DNA from: Achromobacter sp. B7
Lineage (GTDB): Bacteria; Pseudomonadota; Gammaproteobacteria; Burkholderiales; Burkholderiaceae_B
Length of the DNA stretch: 64,000 nucleotides
Assembly: GCF_003600685.1 (NCBI RefSeq)
Contig: NZ_CP032084.1
Coordinates: 1,984,001-2,048,000 of the forward strand
Direction: 5' to 3'
Shown here: positions 54,271-63,549 of the stretch, piece by piece
How the letters are laid out: every line of letters starts with the position of its first letter
How positions within the stretch are numbered: position 1 is the first letter of the stretch
Notes under the pieces: generated by a model
What the model was told of the DNA's origin: nothing
The model's input: only the letters and a program-made list of their open reading frames with translations
The model's database searches: none
Made by a program: the position numbers and the translations under genes

Positions 54271-55206
54271 TCACGACGCCGATCTGGCCGCGATAACGTC
54301 GGGGTCGGCTTGCGCCGTGTCCAGCAACCATTGCCGGAAGCATTCCAGCGCGTAATGGTCGCGACGCTGCGCCGGCGCGCACAGGTGGTATCCCCGGCTC
54401 AGACGAATGGGCAGATCAGGGAAGGGCGCGGCCACCCGGCCGGATTGAAGTTCGTCGCGCACCAGGCAGCGTTGCAATACCGCGACCCCCATATCCGCCA
54501 TGACCGCGCGGATCAAGATGGACACCTGATCAAACCCCTTGGACAGCGTAACGGCATGGCGTGGCACGCCGGCTGCGTTGAACCATTGCGCCCAGTTGTC
54601 CTGGCCGTTGGTGTGAAAGAGCAGGGGTTCGCCCAGCAGGCCGTGCGGGGTGCTCCATAGCCCTTGCGCCTGGCGGGCGGCCAAGCGGTCGGGGTGGCAA
54701 ATAACGACCACTTCGCGGCCGATGACGTAATCGGCCTGGCATCCGGGCCATTGTTCCGGAGTGCCGGACAAGATGCTGGCGTCTGGCGTGGTGCTAGAGA
54801 AGTCCTCATTGCGCCGATAGGCTGCGAAATTAAGCTGGATATCGGGATAGCGCCGATGAAAGTCCGGCAAGTGCGGCACCAGCCACGCGCTGGCCAAGGT
54901 CGGCACGGTGGATAGCGTCAAGCGCAACCGGCGGTCATCCGCCCGCAGGTCGGCACTGAGCTTTTCGATGGCTTGTAGCGGCGTGTGCGCGCCGTCATAC
55001 AACTTCTGGCCCATCTCGGTCAGGGTCAGACCATGCGCATTGCGATGCATCAGCGGCTGCCCGAAGTGGGCCTCCAGGCGGGCAATGGCACGGCTGATGG
55101 CTCCTTGGGTGACGCACAGCGTCTGGGCCGCCAGGGTGAAGCTTCCCAAGCGTGCCGCCGCGATAAAGGCGTGCAGCTCGGACATGGACGGCGAATGCAG
55201 CCGCAT
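54271..55206 (-). CDS. LysR-family regulator (GcvA-like)
   Basis: A 311-residue regulator. The helix-turn-helix is SELHAFIAAARLGSFTLAAQTLCVTQGAISRAIARLE; RVAAPFPDLPIRLSRGYHL in the sensor domain is GcvA-like. It is divergent from the Bug receptor and FGase-like genes, 138 bases from the receptor start, so it probably regulates them. Confidence 0.92.
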   Translation of the reverse strand: MRLHSPSMSELHAFIAAARLGSFTLAAQTLCVTQGAISRAIARLEAHFGQPLMHRNAHGLTLTEMGQKLYDGAHTPLQAIEKLSADLRADDRRLRLTLSTVPTLASAWLVPHLPDFHRRYPDIQLNFAAYRRNEDFSSTTPDASILSGTPEQWPGCQADYVIGREVVVICHPDRLAARQAQGLWSTPHGLLGEPLLFHTNGQDNWAQWFNAAGVPRHAVTLSKGFDQVSILIRAVMADMGVAVLQRCLVRDELQSGRVAAPFPDLPIRLSRGYHLCAPAQRRDHYALECFRQWLLDTAQADPDVIAARSAS

Positions 55207-55344
55207 TTAGCATGACCTTTGGTAATGAAGGAGTGCAATATAGTCGTTTGAAAGGGGACCGTAAAGTTTGGACACTGGCGGCCTGTCTCTGTCTGACAAC
55301 CCGTTCTGACCCTTACTTCAACGTTTCCCTTTCGGAGTCGATCC

Positions 55345-56337
55345 ATGTCTCGCCGCCTGCTTGGCCGGTCCGCGCGCTTTGCGCTTGCCGGCATGTTCGC
55401 CACGCTGTCCTTTGCCGGCATTGCCCAAGCCGCCGACTACCCCTCGCGTCCCATCAAGCTGGTGGTGCCGTTCGCCGCGGGCGGTTCGACCGACATCGTT
55501 GCCCGCCTGGTCGCGGAATATGCCGGTCGCGACCTCAAGCAAACCATCGTGGTTGAAAACAAGGCGGGCGCAGGCGGCTCGATGGGCATGGAACAGGTGG
55601 CGCGATCCACGCCCGACGGCTACACGATCGGCATGGCGACGATGAGCACGCACGGCTCGAACCCGGCCGTGTATCGCAAGATGAATTACGACCCGATCAA
55701 GGACTTCGCGCCTGTGGCGAACGTGCTGGCGGTGCCCAGCATCCTTGCCATCAACCCGAATATCCCGGCCAAGAACATGGCGGAATTCGTGGCGCTGGCC
55801 AAGAAGGCGCCGGCTGACCGCTACAGCTTCGCCTCGCCCGGCGTGGGATCGCTGGGGCATGTGAACATCGAGAATTTCATGATGCTGTCCGGCATCAAGC
55901 TGCTGCACGTGCCTTACCGTGGGGCGGGTCCTGCGTTGAACGACGTGATGGGCGGGCAGGTCGACGCCATCACCGACAACCTGTCGTCCACGCTGCCGCA
56001 GGTGCAGGGCGGCAAGCTGCGTGCGTTGGCCGTGCTGGGCGCCGACCGTTCGCCGCTGCTGCCGGACGTGCCGACCTATATCGAACTGGGTTATCCCGAC
56101 ATGGGCACCGGCGGCTGGTTCGGATTGGTGGCTCCGGCTGGTACGCCGACGGCCGTGGTCGACCGCCTGAACCAGGCGGTGCGCGCGGCGATGCAAGACC
56201 CCGAGTTCCGCAAGAAGGCCGAAGACGTGGGTGGTACGCTGATGCCCACGACGCCCCAAGAGTTCCAGGTCCAGATCGAACAGGCCCTGGCCCGCTACGC
56301 CAAGGTGGCCAAAGCCGCCAACATTCAGGCTGACTGA
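55345..56337 (+). CDS. Bug-family tripartite tricarboxylate receptor
   Basis: A 330-residue periplasmic receptor of the TctC/Bug type, greatly expanded in Bordetella and Achromobacter. A Sec signal precedes ADYPSRPIKLVVPFAAGGSTDIVAR, the family hallmark; KAGAGGSMGMEQVAR and HVPYRGAGPALNDVMGGQVD are also present. GGAG precedes the ATG. No TctAB permease genes are present, which is normal for orphan Bug receptors. The amidohydrolase starts two bases later. Confidence 0.95.
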   Translation: MSRRLLGRSARFALAGMFATLSFAGIAQAADYPSRPIKLVVPFAAGGSTDIVARLVAEYAGRDLKQTIVVENKAGAGGSMGMEQVARSTPDGYTIGMATMSTHGSNPAVYRKMNYDPIKDFAPVANVLAVPSILAINPNIPAKNMAEFVALAKKAPADRYSFASPGVGSLGHVNIENFMMLSGIKLLHVPYRGAGPALNDVMGGQVDAITDNLSSTLPQVQGGKLRALAVLGADRSPLLPDVPTYIELGYPDMGTGGWFGLVAPAGTPTAVVDRLNQAVRAAMQDPEFRKKAEDVGGTLMPTTPQEFQVQIEQALARYAKVAKAANIQAD

Positions 56338-56339
56338 CG

Positions 56340-57218
56340 ATGACGCTTGCCGATTTCAACGTGGTTTCCGTGCATGAACCTCAGGGGCCGGCCTTGCCGC
56401 TGGTCTGTGATTCGCCGCATAGCGGTGAACGCTATCCCGACGATTTCGGGGCGGTGGCAACGCAAGCGCAATTGCGCCAGGGCGAAGACACGCACGTGGA
56501 CGCGTTGTGGTCGGCGGCGCCCACGCTGGGTGCAACGCTGATTGCCGCGCACTTTCCGCGCGTGTACATCGACCCGAACCGCACCTTGCAGGACCTGGAC
56601 CCCGACCTGTTGGCTGAACCGTGGCCGCAGCCGCTGTCGCCGGGCGAGAAGACCCGCTTGGGCAAGGGGCTGATCTGGCGCCGCATGGACAAGGCCACGC
56701 CCATCTACGATCGCAAGCTGAGCCTGGCCGAGGTGCGGCATCGCATCCAGGCTTACTACGAGCCCTATCACGCGGCGTTGTCGCAGGCCATCAGCAGCGC
56801 CGAACAACGCTTTGGCGCGGTGTGGCACCTGAACCTGCATTCCATGCCCAACGACGCGTACGAACGCCTGGGCCGGCAAAGCGAACATCCGCTGGCGGAC
56901 TTCGTGCTGGGCGACCGGGACGGTACAACGTGCGAGCCGGAATTCATCGCGCTGATCGAAAAAGCGCTGCGCGACCTGGGCTATACCGTGGCGCGTAACG
57001 ACCCCTACAAGGGCGTGCAACTGATTGCGCAGATCGGCCAGCCGGCGTTGAACCGGCACAGCTTGCAGGTCGAGATTCGGCGCCCCTTGTATATGGACGA
57101 AGCCACGCGCGAGCGCAACGCCGGGTTCGACTTGTTGCGCGGGCATTTGACGACGGTGCTTGCCCAGGTGGCCGATTACGTGCGTGTGCGCATGGACGCG
57201 GTTGCGGCGACCAAGTAG
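56340..57218 (+). CDS. N-formylglutamate amidohydrolase family protein
   Basis: A 292-residue Zn hydrolase of the HutG/FGase family. CDSPHSGERYP carries the first metal His, and HLNLHSMPNDAYE the second. The last step of one histidine-degradation route is hydrolysis of N-formylglutamate, but no hut genes are nearby. Co-transcription with a Bug receptor suggests uptake of a carboxylated N-formyl or related amide. A 19-bp terminator stem follows. Confidence 0.9.
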   Translation: MTLADFNVVSVHEPQGPALPLVCDSPHSGERYPDDFGAVATQAQLRQGEDTHVDALWSAAPTLGATLIAAHFPRVYIDPNRTLQDLDPDLLAEPWPQPLSPGEKTRLGKGLIWRRMDKATPIYDRKLSLAEVRHRIQAYYEPYHAALSQAISSAEQRFGAVWHLNLHSMPNDAYERLGRQSEHPLADFVLGDRDGTTCEPEFIALIEKALRDLGYTVARNDPYKGVQLIAQIGQPALNRHSLQVEIRRPLYMDEATRERNAGFDLLRGHLTTVLAQVADYVRVRMDAVAATK

Positions 57219-57272
57219 CGGTCGACAACATAACAGTCGACAAAATAGAGTCGTTTGTGTGGCTGTGCCCAG

Positions 57273-57314
57273 GCAAAAAGCCGGCGTTGATGCAGATCAA
57301 CGCCGGCTTTTTGC
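57273..57314 (+). terminator. Very strong terminator after the FGase-like gene
   Basis: A 19-bp perfect stem: GC plus AAAAAGCCGGCGTTGAT (57273-57291) and its complement (57296-57314), loop GCAG. Confidence 0.92.
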
Positions 57315-57397
57315 ATGCCGCTTAAGTTTCCGTTTGCCGCGCCGTTGTCGCTAGGAACAAGCTGCGCCGACTGTGGCCGCGGCGCAAGGGAACCGTA

Positions 57398-57712
57398 ATG
57401 CTAGAGAAGAAGATCAACGGATTTTCGGTGGTGGCGTACGCGACGCAACCCGAAGGGCGCACGCCGCCCCGGGCGTTCTTGGAGACGCGGCGCCTGGTGG
57501 CCAAGGTCAAGGAAGGCGAGGCCGGTGCACCGCAGGCGGCGGACCCGGATGGCGCCGAGCCGGCCGCCGCACCGCCCGAAGGCCAGCCGTTCGAAATTTT
57601 TGTCAGCCGCCGCTTTCGCAGCGCCATCGAAGCGATGTCCGCCGCGCGCAATGCGCTGGACCGCGTGACCAGCGTGGACGAAGACGGCGTGCCGGATCCG
57701 CTGCCGGAATAA
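57398..57712 (+). CDS. Hypothetical protein
   Basis: A 104-residue protein with an AAGGGAA ribosome site. A central Ala/Pro/Glu-rich segment joins two short folded parts. No recognised domain. Confidence 0.6.
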   Translation: MLEKKINGFSVVAYATQPEGRTPPRAFLETRRLVAKVKEGEAGAPQAADPDGAEPAAAPPEGQPFEIFVSRRFRSAIEAMSAARNALDRVTSVDEDGVPDPLPE

Positions 57713-57776
57713 GCGGGAGGCCGGGCGGGCGTGTATTGACGGCCCGCCGCCGCCGCACCCGCACCTTGTGGCCAGG

Positions 57777-58619
57777 TCAGGTCAAGGTGCTGCGCATCAG
57801 GATGTCGGTCAGCGCCCGCGTGGGCTTGTTGGGGGCCGGAGCCGAGATGACGATGAATTCCACTTGCGGTAAAGCGGGCAGTTGCGTCGCGCCACCGGGC
57901 GCGGCCAGCCCCGCCGTGGACAGGTGCGAAGGCTGCACGGTAATGCCCAGCCCCGCGCGCGCGGCCGCCTGGCAGCCCGCGTAGCTGGTGCTTGTGCAAA
58001 CGATCTGCCAGCTGCGGCCGGCGCGCGCCAAGGCGTCCAGCGTCAGCGTGCGCGTCACGCTCGGCTCGCGCAGCAATATCAATGGCAGCGGCGCATCCGG
58101 CGCAAAGCGCAGGCCTTCCTTGGCGCGCCACAGTAGCGCTTCCTTGTGCAGCGTCTGGCCCCGGCGATCGCCGCGGCGCCGCTTGCCGATCATCACGTCC
58201 AGCTCGTTGTCGTCCAGCAGTTTGTAGAGCTCGCTGGTGACGCCGATGGTCAGGTCCAGTTCCACTTCGGGGTGCGCCAGCCGAAACGCGGCCAGCACAT
58301 CCGGCAGCGGCCCCATCGCCAGATCGTCCGACGTGCCCAGCCGTACGCGACCGCGCAGGCGCGGCGCATCGAACAGCCGCGCGGCGCGTTCGTGCGCGTC
58401 CAGAATGATCTCGGCATGCACCAGCAAACTTCGGCCGTCGCTGGTCAGCGCCAGCGAGTGCGTGTCGCGCAAGAACAGGCGCCGGTTCACGGACTGTTCC
58501 AGTTGTCGGATATGTTCACTGACAGTGGGCTGGGTCAGACCCAGGCGACGGGCGGCTTCGGTAAAGCTGGGGGCGCCGGCGGCCACCGTGAAGGTCTTGA
58601 GCCACAAGGGGTTAAGCAT
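57777..58619 (-). CDS. LysR-family regulator
   Basis: A 280-residue regulator with helix-turn-helix FTEAARRLGLTQPTVSEHIRQLE and the substrate-binding domain beginning RGRVRLGTSDDLAMGPLPD. It is divergent from the BASS transporter gene, 111 bases apart, the usual LysR-target arrangement. Confidence 0.92.
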   Translation of the reverse strand: MLNPLWLKTFTVAAGAPSFTEAARRLGLTQPTVSEHIRQLEQSVNRRLFLRDTHSLALTSDGRSLLVHAEIILDAHERAARLFDAPRLRGRVRLGTSDDLAMGPLPDVLAAFRLAHPEVELDLTIGVTSELYKLLDDNELDVMIGKRRRGDRRGQTLHKEALLWRAKEGLRFAPDAPLPLILLREPSVTRTLTLDALARAGRSWQIVCTSTSYAGCQAAARAGLGITVQPSHLSTAGLAAPGGATQLPALPQVEFIVISAPAPNKPTRALTDILMRSTLT

Positions 58620-58730
58620 GGCAAGCCGATAGGGTCATAGGACTTTTCGATGACAGTCAAAGTAATCAATGGCCTTCACGATGGCAAGGGGCGCGCCTAT
58701 AGTTTTCCGTAATTTCCTGGAAACCTAGCC

Positions 58731-59714
58731 ATGCGCCGCTTTTTACCTGACCAATTCACGCTGATCCTGATCGCCACCGTGGCGTTTGCCAGCTTTTTCC
58801 CCGCCGTGGGCAAGGGCGCCACGTTCATGATGGTGGCCAGCAACGTGGCGATATCGTTGCTGTTCTTTCTGCACGGCGCGCGCCTTTCCACCGATGCCAT
58901 CGTGGCCGGCGTGAAGGACGTGCGCCTGCATGCGTTGATCCTGGCCTGCACCTTCATTCTGTTTCCCGCGTTGGGGCTGGGCTTGCGGGCCCTGTTCCCC
59001 GGTCTGCTGACGCCTTCACTGTGGCTGGGCGTGCTGTTCGTATGCACGCTGTCTTCAACCGTGCAGTCGTCCATTGCCTTTACGTCGATGGCGCGGGGCA
59101 ACGTGCCGGGCGCCATTTGCGCGGCGACCGCGTCCAACTTGCTGGGCACCGTGTTGACGCCGTTGCTGGTGGCGGTGTTGCTGCATCGGCAGGGCGGCGG
59201 ACACGGGCTGGCCGACGCGGGCCGCATCCTGGCGCAGCTGCTGTTGCCGTTTGCGGTGGGCAGCCTGTTGCGGCCGTGGATCGGCGCCTGGGCGCAGCGC
59301 AACAGCCGCACGTTGTCCAAGGTGGATCGCAGTTCGATTTTGCTGGCCGTCTACACGGCCTTCAGTGAGGCGGTGGCGCAGGGCATCTGGCACGCGTTTC
59401 CGGCGATCGACCTGGCCACGATGGTGCTGGTGAATGCGTTGCTGCTGGGCTCGGTGCTGATGATTACAACCTGGGGCAGCCGCAAGCTGGGCTTGTCCAA
59501 AGAGAACGAAATCACGCTGGTGTTCTGCGGGTCGAAGAAGTCGCTGGCGTCCGGCATTCCGCTGGCCACCGTGCTGTTCGGCACGTCGCAGATGGGCGTG
59601 GTGGTGCTGCCCTTGATGATCTTTCACCAGATGCAGCTGATGGTGTGCGCCGTGTTGGCGCGGCGCTACGCGGAACGGCAGCCGCCGGCGCAGGCAGCCG
59701 TGGCGGGGGCGTAG
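58731..59714 (+). CDS. BASS-family (bile acid:Na+ symporter-like) transporter, YfeH type
   Basis: A 327-residue protein with nine to ten helices. FLHGARLSTDAIVAG, CTLSSTVQSSIAFTSMARGNVPGAI and FCGSKKSLASGIPLATVLF are the conserved crossover regions. Related proteins use Na+ to move organic anions; the bile-acid name does not imply that substrate here. Likely controlled by the divergent LysR protein. Confidence 0.9.
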   Translation: MRRFLPDQFTLILIATVAFASFFPAVGKGATFMMVASNVAISLLFFLHGARLSTDAIVAGVKDVRLHALILACTFILFPALGLGLRALFPGLLTPSLWLGVLFVCTLSSTVQSSIAFTSMARGNVPGAICAATASNLLGTVLTPLLVAVLLHRQGGGHGLADAGRILAQLLLPFAVGSLLRPWIGAWAQRNSRTLSKVDRSSILLAVYTAFSEAVAQGIWHAFPAIDLATMVLVNALLLGSVLMITTWGSRKLGLSKENEITLVFCGSKKSLASGIPLATVLFGTSQMGVVVLPLMIFHQMQLMVCAVLARRYAERQPPAQAAVAGA

Positions 59715-59772
59715 CGTCAGCGACGATGGTTACGGCAAGTCGGAAACGCCAAACGCCAACGTCGGCCAGCTG

Positions 59773-60156
59773 TCAGCCGCCGTCGCGCGGAACGATCTTG
59801 CCGGTGGGGTGCCAGTACACGGCGCCATCACGTTCCGACACCGTCAGTGCGGTCAGGCGCCCGTTCTTGCAAGGCCCGCCGACGCACAAGCCGGTGTCCG
59901 GCTGATAGGTCGCGCCGTGGCGCGCGCACATGATGAGGTCGCCCGCGCGGGTGAAGAAGCTGCCTTCCCAATCCAGTTCCACGCCCACGTGGGCGCAGCG
60001 GTTCAGGTATCCATGCACGCGGTCCTGGTAGCGGACGAAAAAGGCAGTGGTCTGACCCGAGCCGTCGGACACCGGCACTTTGACGCCCAGGCCGCCGTTG
60101 GCCAGGTCGGATGCCGCGCAGACGCGGACTTCGGGGGCAAGCGAGGGTTCCTGCAT
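59773..60156 (-). CDS. Rieske [2Fe-2S] domain protein
   Basis: A 127-residue single Rieske domain. Cluster ligands are Cys54 and His56 (CAHVG) and Cys77 and His80 (CARHG). A second Cys pair (CVGGPC, 91-96) is also present. Such small proteins act as ferredoxins or as parts of oxygenases, and no oxygenase gene is next to it. Confidence 0.9.
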   Translation of the reverse strand: MQEPSLAPEVRVCAASDLANGGLGVKVPVSDGSGQTTAFFVRYQDRVHGYLNRCAHVGVELDWEGSFFTRAGDLIMCARHGATYQPDTGLCVGGPCKNGRLTALTVSERDGAVYWHPTGKIVPRDGG

Positions 60157-60207
60157 GGCGGGCCTTTTACGAAAGGGTGCGATGTTCGGTCAGGGCGATG
60201 GGGCTTG

Positions 60208-62073
60208 TCAATCCGCCGGGCTGTTGGCTGGGTTGTTCACCGGATTGCTGGCCGGGGCGTCGCTGACATCGGCGTCTTCGTTGGACGCCGCGCCGTCCTG
60301 CTGGCGCGCCCACATTCCGGCGTAGACGCCGCGTTGCGCCAGCAGCTGCGGATGGCGGCCGCGTTCGATGATGCGGCCTTCGGACAGCACGATGATCTCG
60401 TCGGCGTCGGCCACGGTCGACAGGCGGTGCGCGATGATCAGCGTGCTGCGGCCCTGGCTGACTTCGCGCAGGTTCGCCTGGATCTCGCGTTCGGTGTGGG
60501 TGTCCAGCGCGCTGGTGGCTTCGTCGAACAGGAAAATGGCGGGGCTCTTCAGGATGGTGCGGGCGATGGCTACGCGCTGCTTTTCGCCGCCAGATAGTTT
60601 CAGGCCGCGCTCGCCCACCATGGTCTGGTAGCCGTCCGGCATGGTCATGATCAGGTCGTGGATGTGCGCCAAGCGCGCGGCAGCCTGGATCTCGGCCTCG
60701 GTCGCGCCGGGCCGGCCGTAGCCGATGTTGTAGTGAATGGTGTCGTTGAACAGCACGGTGTCTTGCGGCACCACGCCGATCGCGGCGCGCAAGCTGGCCT
60801 GGGTGACGTTGCGCACGTCCTGGCCGTCGACCAGGATGGCGCCGCTGTCCGCGTCGTAGAAACGGAACAGCAGGCGGGCGATGGTGGATTTGCCCGCGCC
60901 CGACGTGCCGACCACCGCAACGGTCTTGCCCGCCGCAATGGTGAAACTCACGCCCTTCAAGATGGGGCGGCGCGCGTCATAGCCAAAATACACGTCGCGA
61001 AATTCCACCTGGCCACCCGCCACGCGCAGCGGCAGGGCGTCGGGGCGGTCGGCCACTTCGCGGTCCTGCCCCAAGAGTTCGAACATGCGTTCCATGTCGA
61101 TCATGGCCTGCTTGATTTCGCGGTAGATGAAGCCGAAGAAGCTCAGGGGCTGGTACAGCTGCAACAGGTAGGTGTTGACCAGGACAAAATCGCCCAGCGT
61201 GTAGCGGCCCTGGGCGATGCCGGTGGCGGCCATCCACATCACCAGCGTCAGGCCCACCGAAATGATGGCGGCCTGGCCCACGTTCAGAATCGACAAGCTG
61301 ACCTGGCTGCGCACGGCGGCGCGCTCGTAGCGCGTCAGCGAGGCGTCGTAGCGGCGCGCCTCGTGCTCTTCGTTGCCAAAGTACTTGACCGTCTCGTAGT
61401 TCAACAGGCTTTCGATGGCCTTGGTGTTGGCTTCTGAATCGGTTTCGTTCATCTGGCGCCGGAACTTGGCGCGCCATTCCGTGACGGCAAGGGTATAGGC
61501 CATGTACAGGATGACTGTCGCGCCGGTGGCCGCGGCCAGCCAGATGTCGAACATCTTCCACAGCACAATACACACCAGCCCGATTTCAAAGAACGTGGGC
61601 AGGATGTTGAACAGCAAAAACGACAGCAGCGTCTGGATGCCCTTGGTGCCGCGTTCGATAGCCCGTGTCAGCCCGCCGGTCTGGCGCGACAGGTGAAAAC
61701 GCAGCGCCAACGCGTGCAGGTGGCGAAAGATCTGCAAGCCCACCGCGCGGATGGCGTGCTGGCCGACGCGGGCAAAGATGGCGTCGCGCAATTCCGAGAA
61801 CAGCAGCGACAGCACGCGCGCGGTGCCATAGGCCAGGATCAGGCCCAGCGGCACCGTCACCGCGCCGGGCGCACCCTTGCCCAGTTCGTCGATGGCGTGC
61901 TTGTAGATCAGTGGCACATAAACGGTGGCCGCCTTGGCCGCGAACAGGCACAGCAATGCGGCCACGACGCGCACCTTGAGCCCGGTCTTGCCGGGCGGCC
62001 ACAAGTACGGGAACAGGGTGCGCAAGGTAGAAAAACCGCCGCGATTCTTCGGGGGCGCGTCAGGGGAATTCAT
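60208..62073 (-). CDS. Atm1-family ABC exporter (fused membrane and ATPase domains)
   Basis: A 621-residue half-transporter that would work as a homodimer. Six helices (about residues 35-330) precede the ATPase with GTSGAGKS, LSGGEKQRVAIART and LFDEATSALD. The NYETVKYFGNE motif in the membrane domain marks the Atm1/HMT group, which exports glutathione-derived compounds, linked to Fe-S or metal homeostasis. The C-terminal tail is low-complexity (NPVNNPANSPAD). Confidence 0.93.
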   Translation of the reverse strand: MNSPDAPPKNRGGFSTLRTLFPYLWPPGKTGLKVRVVAALLCLFAAKAATVYVPLIYKHAIDELGKGAPGAVTVPLGLILAYGTARVLSLLFSELRDAIFARVGQHAIRAVGLQIFRHLHALALRFHLSRQTGGLTRAIERGTKGIQTLLSFLLFNILPTFFEIGLVCIVLWKMFDIWLAAATGATVILYMAYTLAVTEWRAKFRRQMNETDSEANTKAIESLLNYETVKYFGNEEHEARRYDASLTRYERAAVRSQVSLSILNVGQAAIISVGLTLVMWMAATGIAQGRYTLGDFVLVNTYLLQLYQPLSFFGFIYREIKQAMIDMERMFELLGQDREVADRPDALPLRVAGGQVEFRDVYFGYDARRPILKGVSFTIAAGKTVAVVGTSGAGKSTIARLLFRFYDADSGAILVDGQDVRNVTQASLRAAIGVVPQDTVLFNDTIHYNIGYGRPGATEAEIQAAARLAHIHDLIMTMPDGYQTMVGERGLKLSGGEKQRVAIARTILKSPAIFLFDEATSALDTHTEREIQANLREVSQGRSTLIIAHRLSTVADADEIIVLSEGRIIERGRHPQLLAQRGVYAGMWARQQDGAASNEDADVSDAPASNPVNNPANSPAD

Positions 62074-62334
62074 GGCTGGCCTTGGGGGGCGAAAGCGGGG
62101 GGTGGAGCGGTGTGAAGGGCATTATCCGGCACGGGCGCTATTATTTGGGTGATAACCCCTGGTATTTGCGGACCATTGCCTGGGGATGTCGGACCGGTAT
62201 CGCAATGTGGGCGCAGCTCGGCAAGCCCGCTTTTTTATCTCTTCAATCCGGGGTTGGCCGGGCTGTGCCCCTGGATTGCGCGACCTGGCGCGTATTCGCC
62301 GTGCGAGCGTTGCGTTGCATGTTTCGGAGGGCTT

Positions 62335-63162
62335 ATGGCGAAGGTACCCGCAGTGAAATTGAACGACGGCAGCAACATCCCGCAATTGGGGCTGGGCGTT
62401 TGGCAGGTGCCCGATGACCAGGCGGCCGCCAGCGTCAAGGAAGCCTTGGCGGCCGGCTACCGGTCGGTGGACACGGCGGCCATCTACGGCAACGAGGCAG
62501 GCGTGGGCGCGGGCTTGCGCGCATCGGGCGTGGCGCGCAAGGACCTGTTCATCACCACCAAGCTGTGGAACGACAAGCACGGCTATGACGACGCCCACAA
62601 GGCCATGGACGAAAGCCTGGAAAAGCTGGGCCTGGCCTATGTGGACCTGTACCTGATCCACTGGCCGGTGGCGGGCAGCACCCAGTTCCTGGATGCCTGG
62701 CGCGCGATGGTCGAAATGAAGGAAGACGGCCGCGCGCGTTCGATCGGGGTGTCCAACTTCACGCAGGCCAACCTGCAACAGTTGATCGAGACGTCTGGCG
62801 TCACGCCGGCGGTCAATCAGATCGAGCTGCATCCGGGCTTCGCCCAGCAGGCGCTACGGGCCTTCCACGCCAAGCACGGCATCGCCACCGAATCCTGGAG
62901 CCCCTTGGCACAGGGCGGCGTGACGAAAGAAAAAGTCATCGTGGACCTGGCCGCCAAGCACGGCAAGTCTCCGGCGCAGGTCACGCTGCGCTGGCACGTG
63001 CAAAGCGGCCTTATCGTGATCCCGAAGTCGGTCACGCCCGCCCGCATCCGCGAGAACATCGACATTTTTGATTTTGAACTGTCGGCGGATGAGATGGCCG
63101 CGATTGACGGCATCAAGAGCGGCGCGCGGCTGGGGCCGGACCCGGAACAATTCGGCCGATAG
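62335..63162 (+). CDS. Aldo/keto reductase
   Basis: A 275-residue NADPH-dependent TIM-barrel reductase. The catalytic tetrad is Asp46, Tyr51, Lys76 and His109 (VDTAAIYGNE, TTKLW, LIHWP). The cofactor region IPKSVTPARIRENIDIFDFEL is conserved, as in 2,5-diketo-gluconate reductase relatives. The CGGAGG ribosome site fixes the start at 62335; the frame from 62149 was rejected. Confidence 0.94.
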   Translation: MAKVPAVKLNDGSNIPQLGLGVWQVPDDQAAASVKEALAAGYRSVDTAAIYGNEAGVGAGLRASGVARKDLFITTKLWNDKHGYDDAHKAMDESLEKLGLAYVDLYLIHWPVAGSTQFLDAWRAMVEMKEDGRARSIGVSNFTQANLQQLIETSGVTPAVNQIELHPGFAQQALRAFHAKHGIATESWSPLAQGGVTKEKVIVDLAAKHGKSPAQVTLRWHVQSGLIVIPKSVTPARIRENIDIFDFELSADEMAAIDGIKSGARLGPDPEQFGR

Positions 63163-63183
63163 CCGGCCTGGGGAAGGCGGATT

Positions 63184-63332
63184 CAATGGCCGGGCTCAAT
63201 GGCCGGACTCAAGGGCCGGGCTCAAGGTCTGGCTCAAGGGCGGGGACAACGCCCCGGGATCGGGTCCAGGACCGGCCCAGGACAGGGTGCGAGACCGGGG
63301 CGCGGGATGGGGCGCGGGATGGGGCAGCGGGG
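63184..63332 (+). repeat. Two short tandem arrays after the aldo/keto reductase gene
   Basis: Array one (63184-63243) has four to five degenerate 12-13-bp copies of CAATGGCCGGGCT. Array two (63297-63332) has two exact copies and one variant of GGGGCGCGGGAT. Array two is G-rich. Confidence 0.82.
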
Positions 63333-63345
63333 CCCCATGAACCGC

Positions 63346-63549
63346 CTAGTGTTTCAGCGGGAACACCCAGTACCGGACGATGACCCCCAGCAGGATGGTC
63401 AACGTGATCCACGACGCCCAGTGCCAGGCGCCCGTGCCCAACAGCGCGGCCAACAGGCCAAAGACGCTGAGCACGCCCAGCAGGATGGGCGCGCCCCATA
63501 CGAACATGAAGCCGCGACCTGTGCGGCCTTTGGTGTGGCGGGCGCTCAT
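63346..63549 (-). CDS. Small membrane protein downstream of a PepSY gene
   Basis: A 67-residue protein with a basic N terminus and two hydrophobic helices (FMFVWGAPILLGVLSVFGLLAALLG and WASWITLTILLGVIVRYWVF). It overlaps the PepSY gene by four bases (ATGA). Similar small proteins accompany PepSY proteins in siderophore-uptake operons. Confidence 0.72.
   Translation of the reverse strand: MSARHTKGRTGRGFMFVWGAPILLGVLSVFGLLAALLGTGAWHWASWITLTILLGVIVRYWVFPLKH

Noticed and set aside
54188..54382. Leftward 64-codon ORF overlapping the 3' end of the LysR gene
   Set aside because: Its tail looks protein-like, but its start lies inside the LysR gene in another frame and it runs through a strong terminator.
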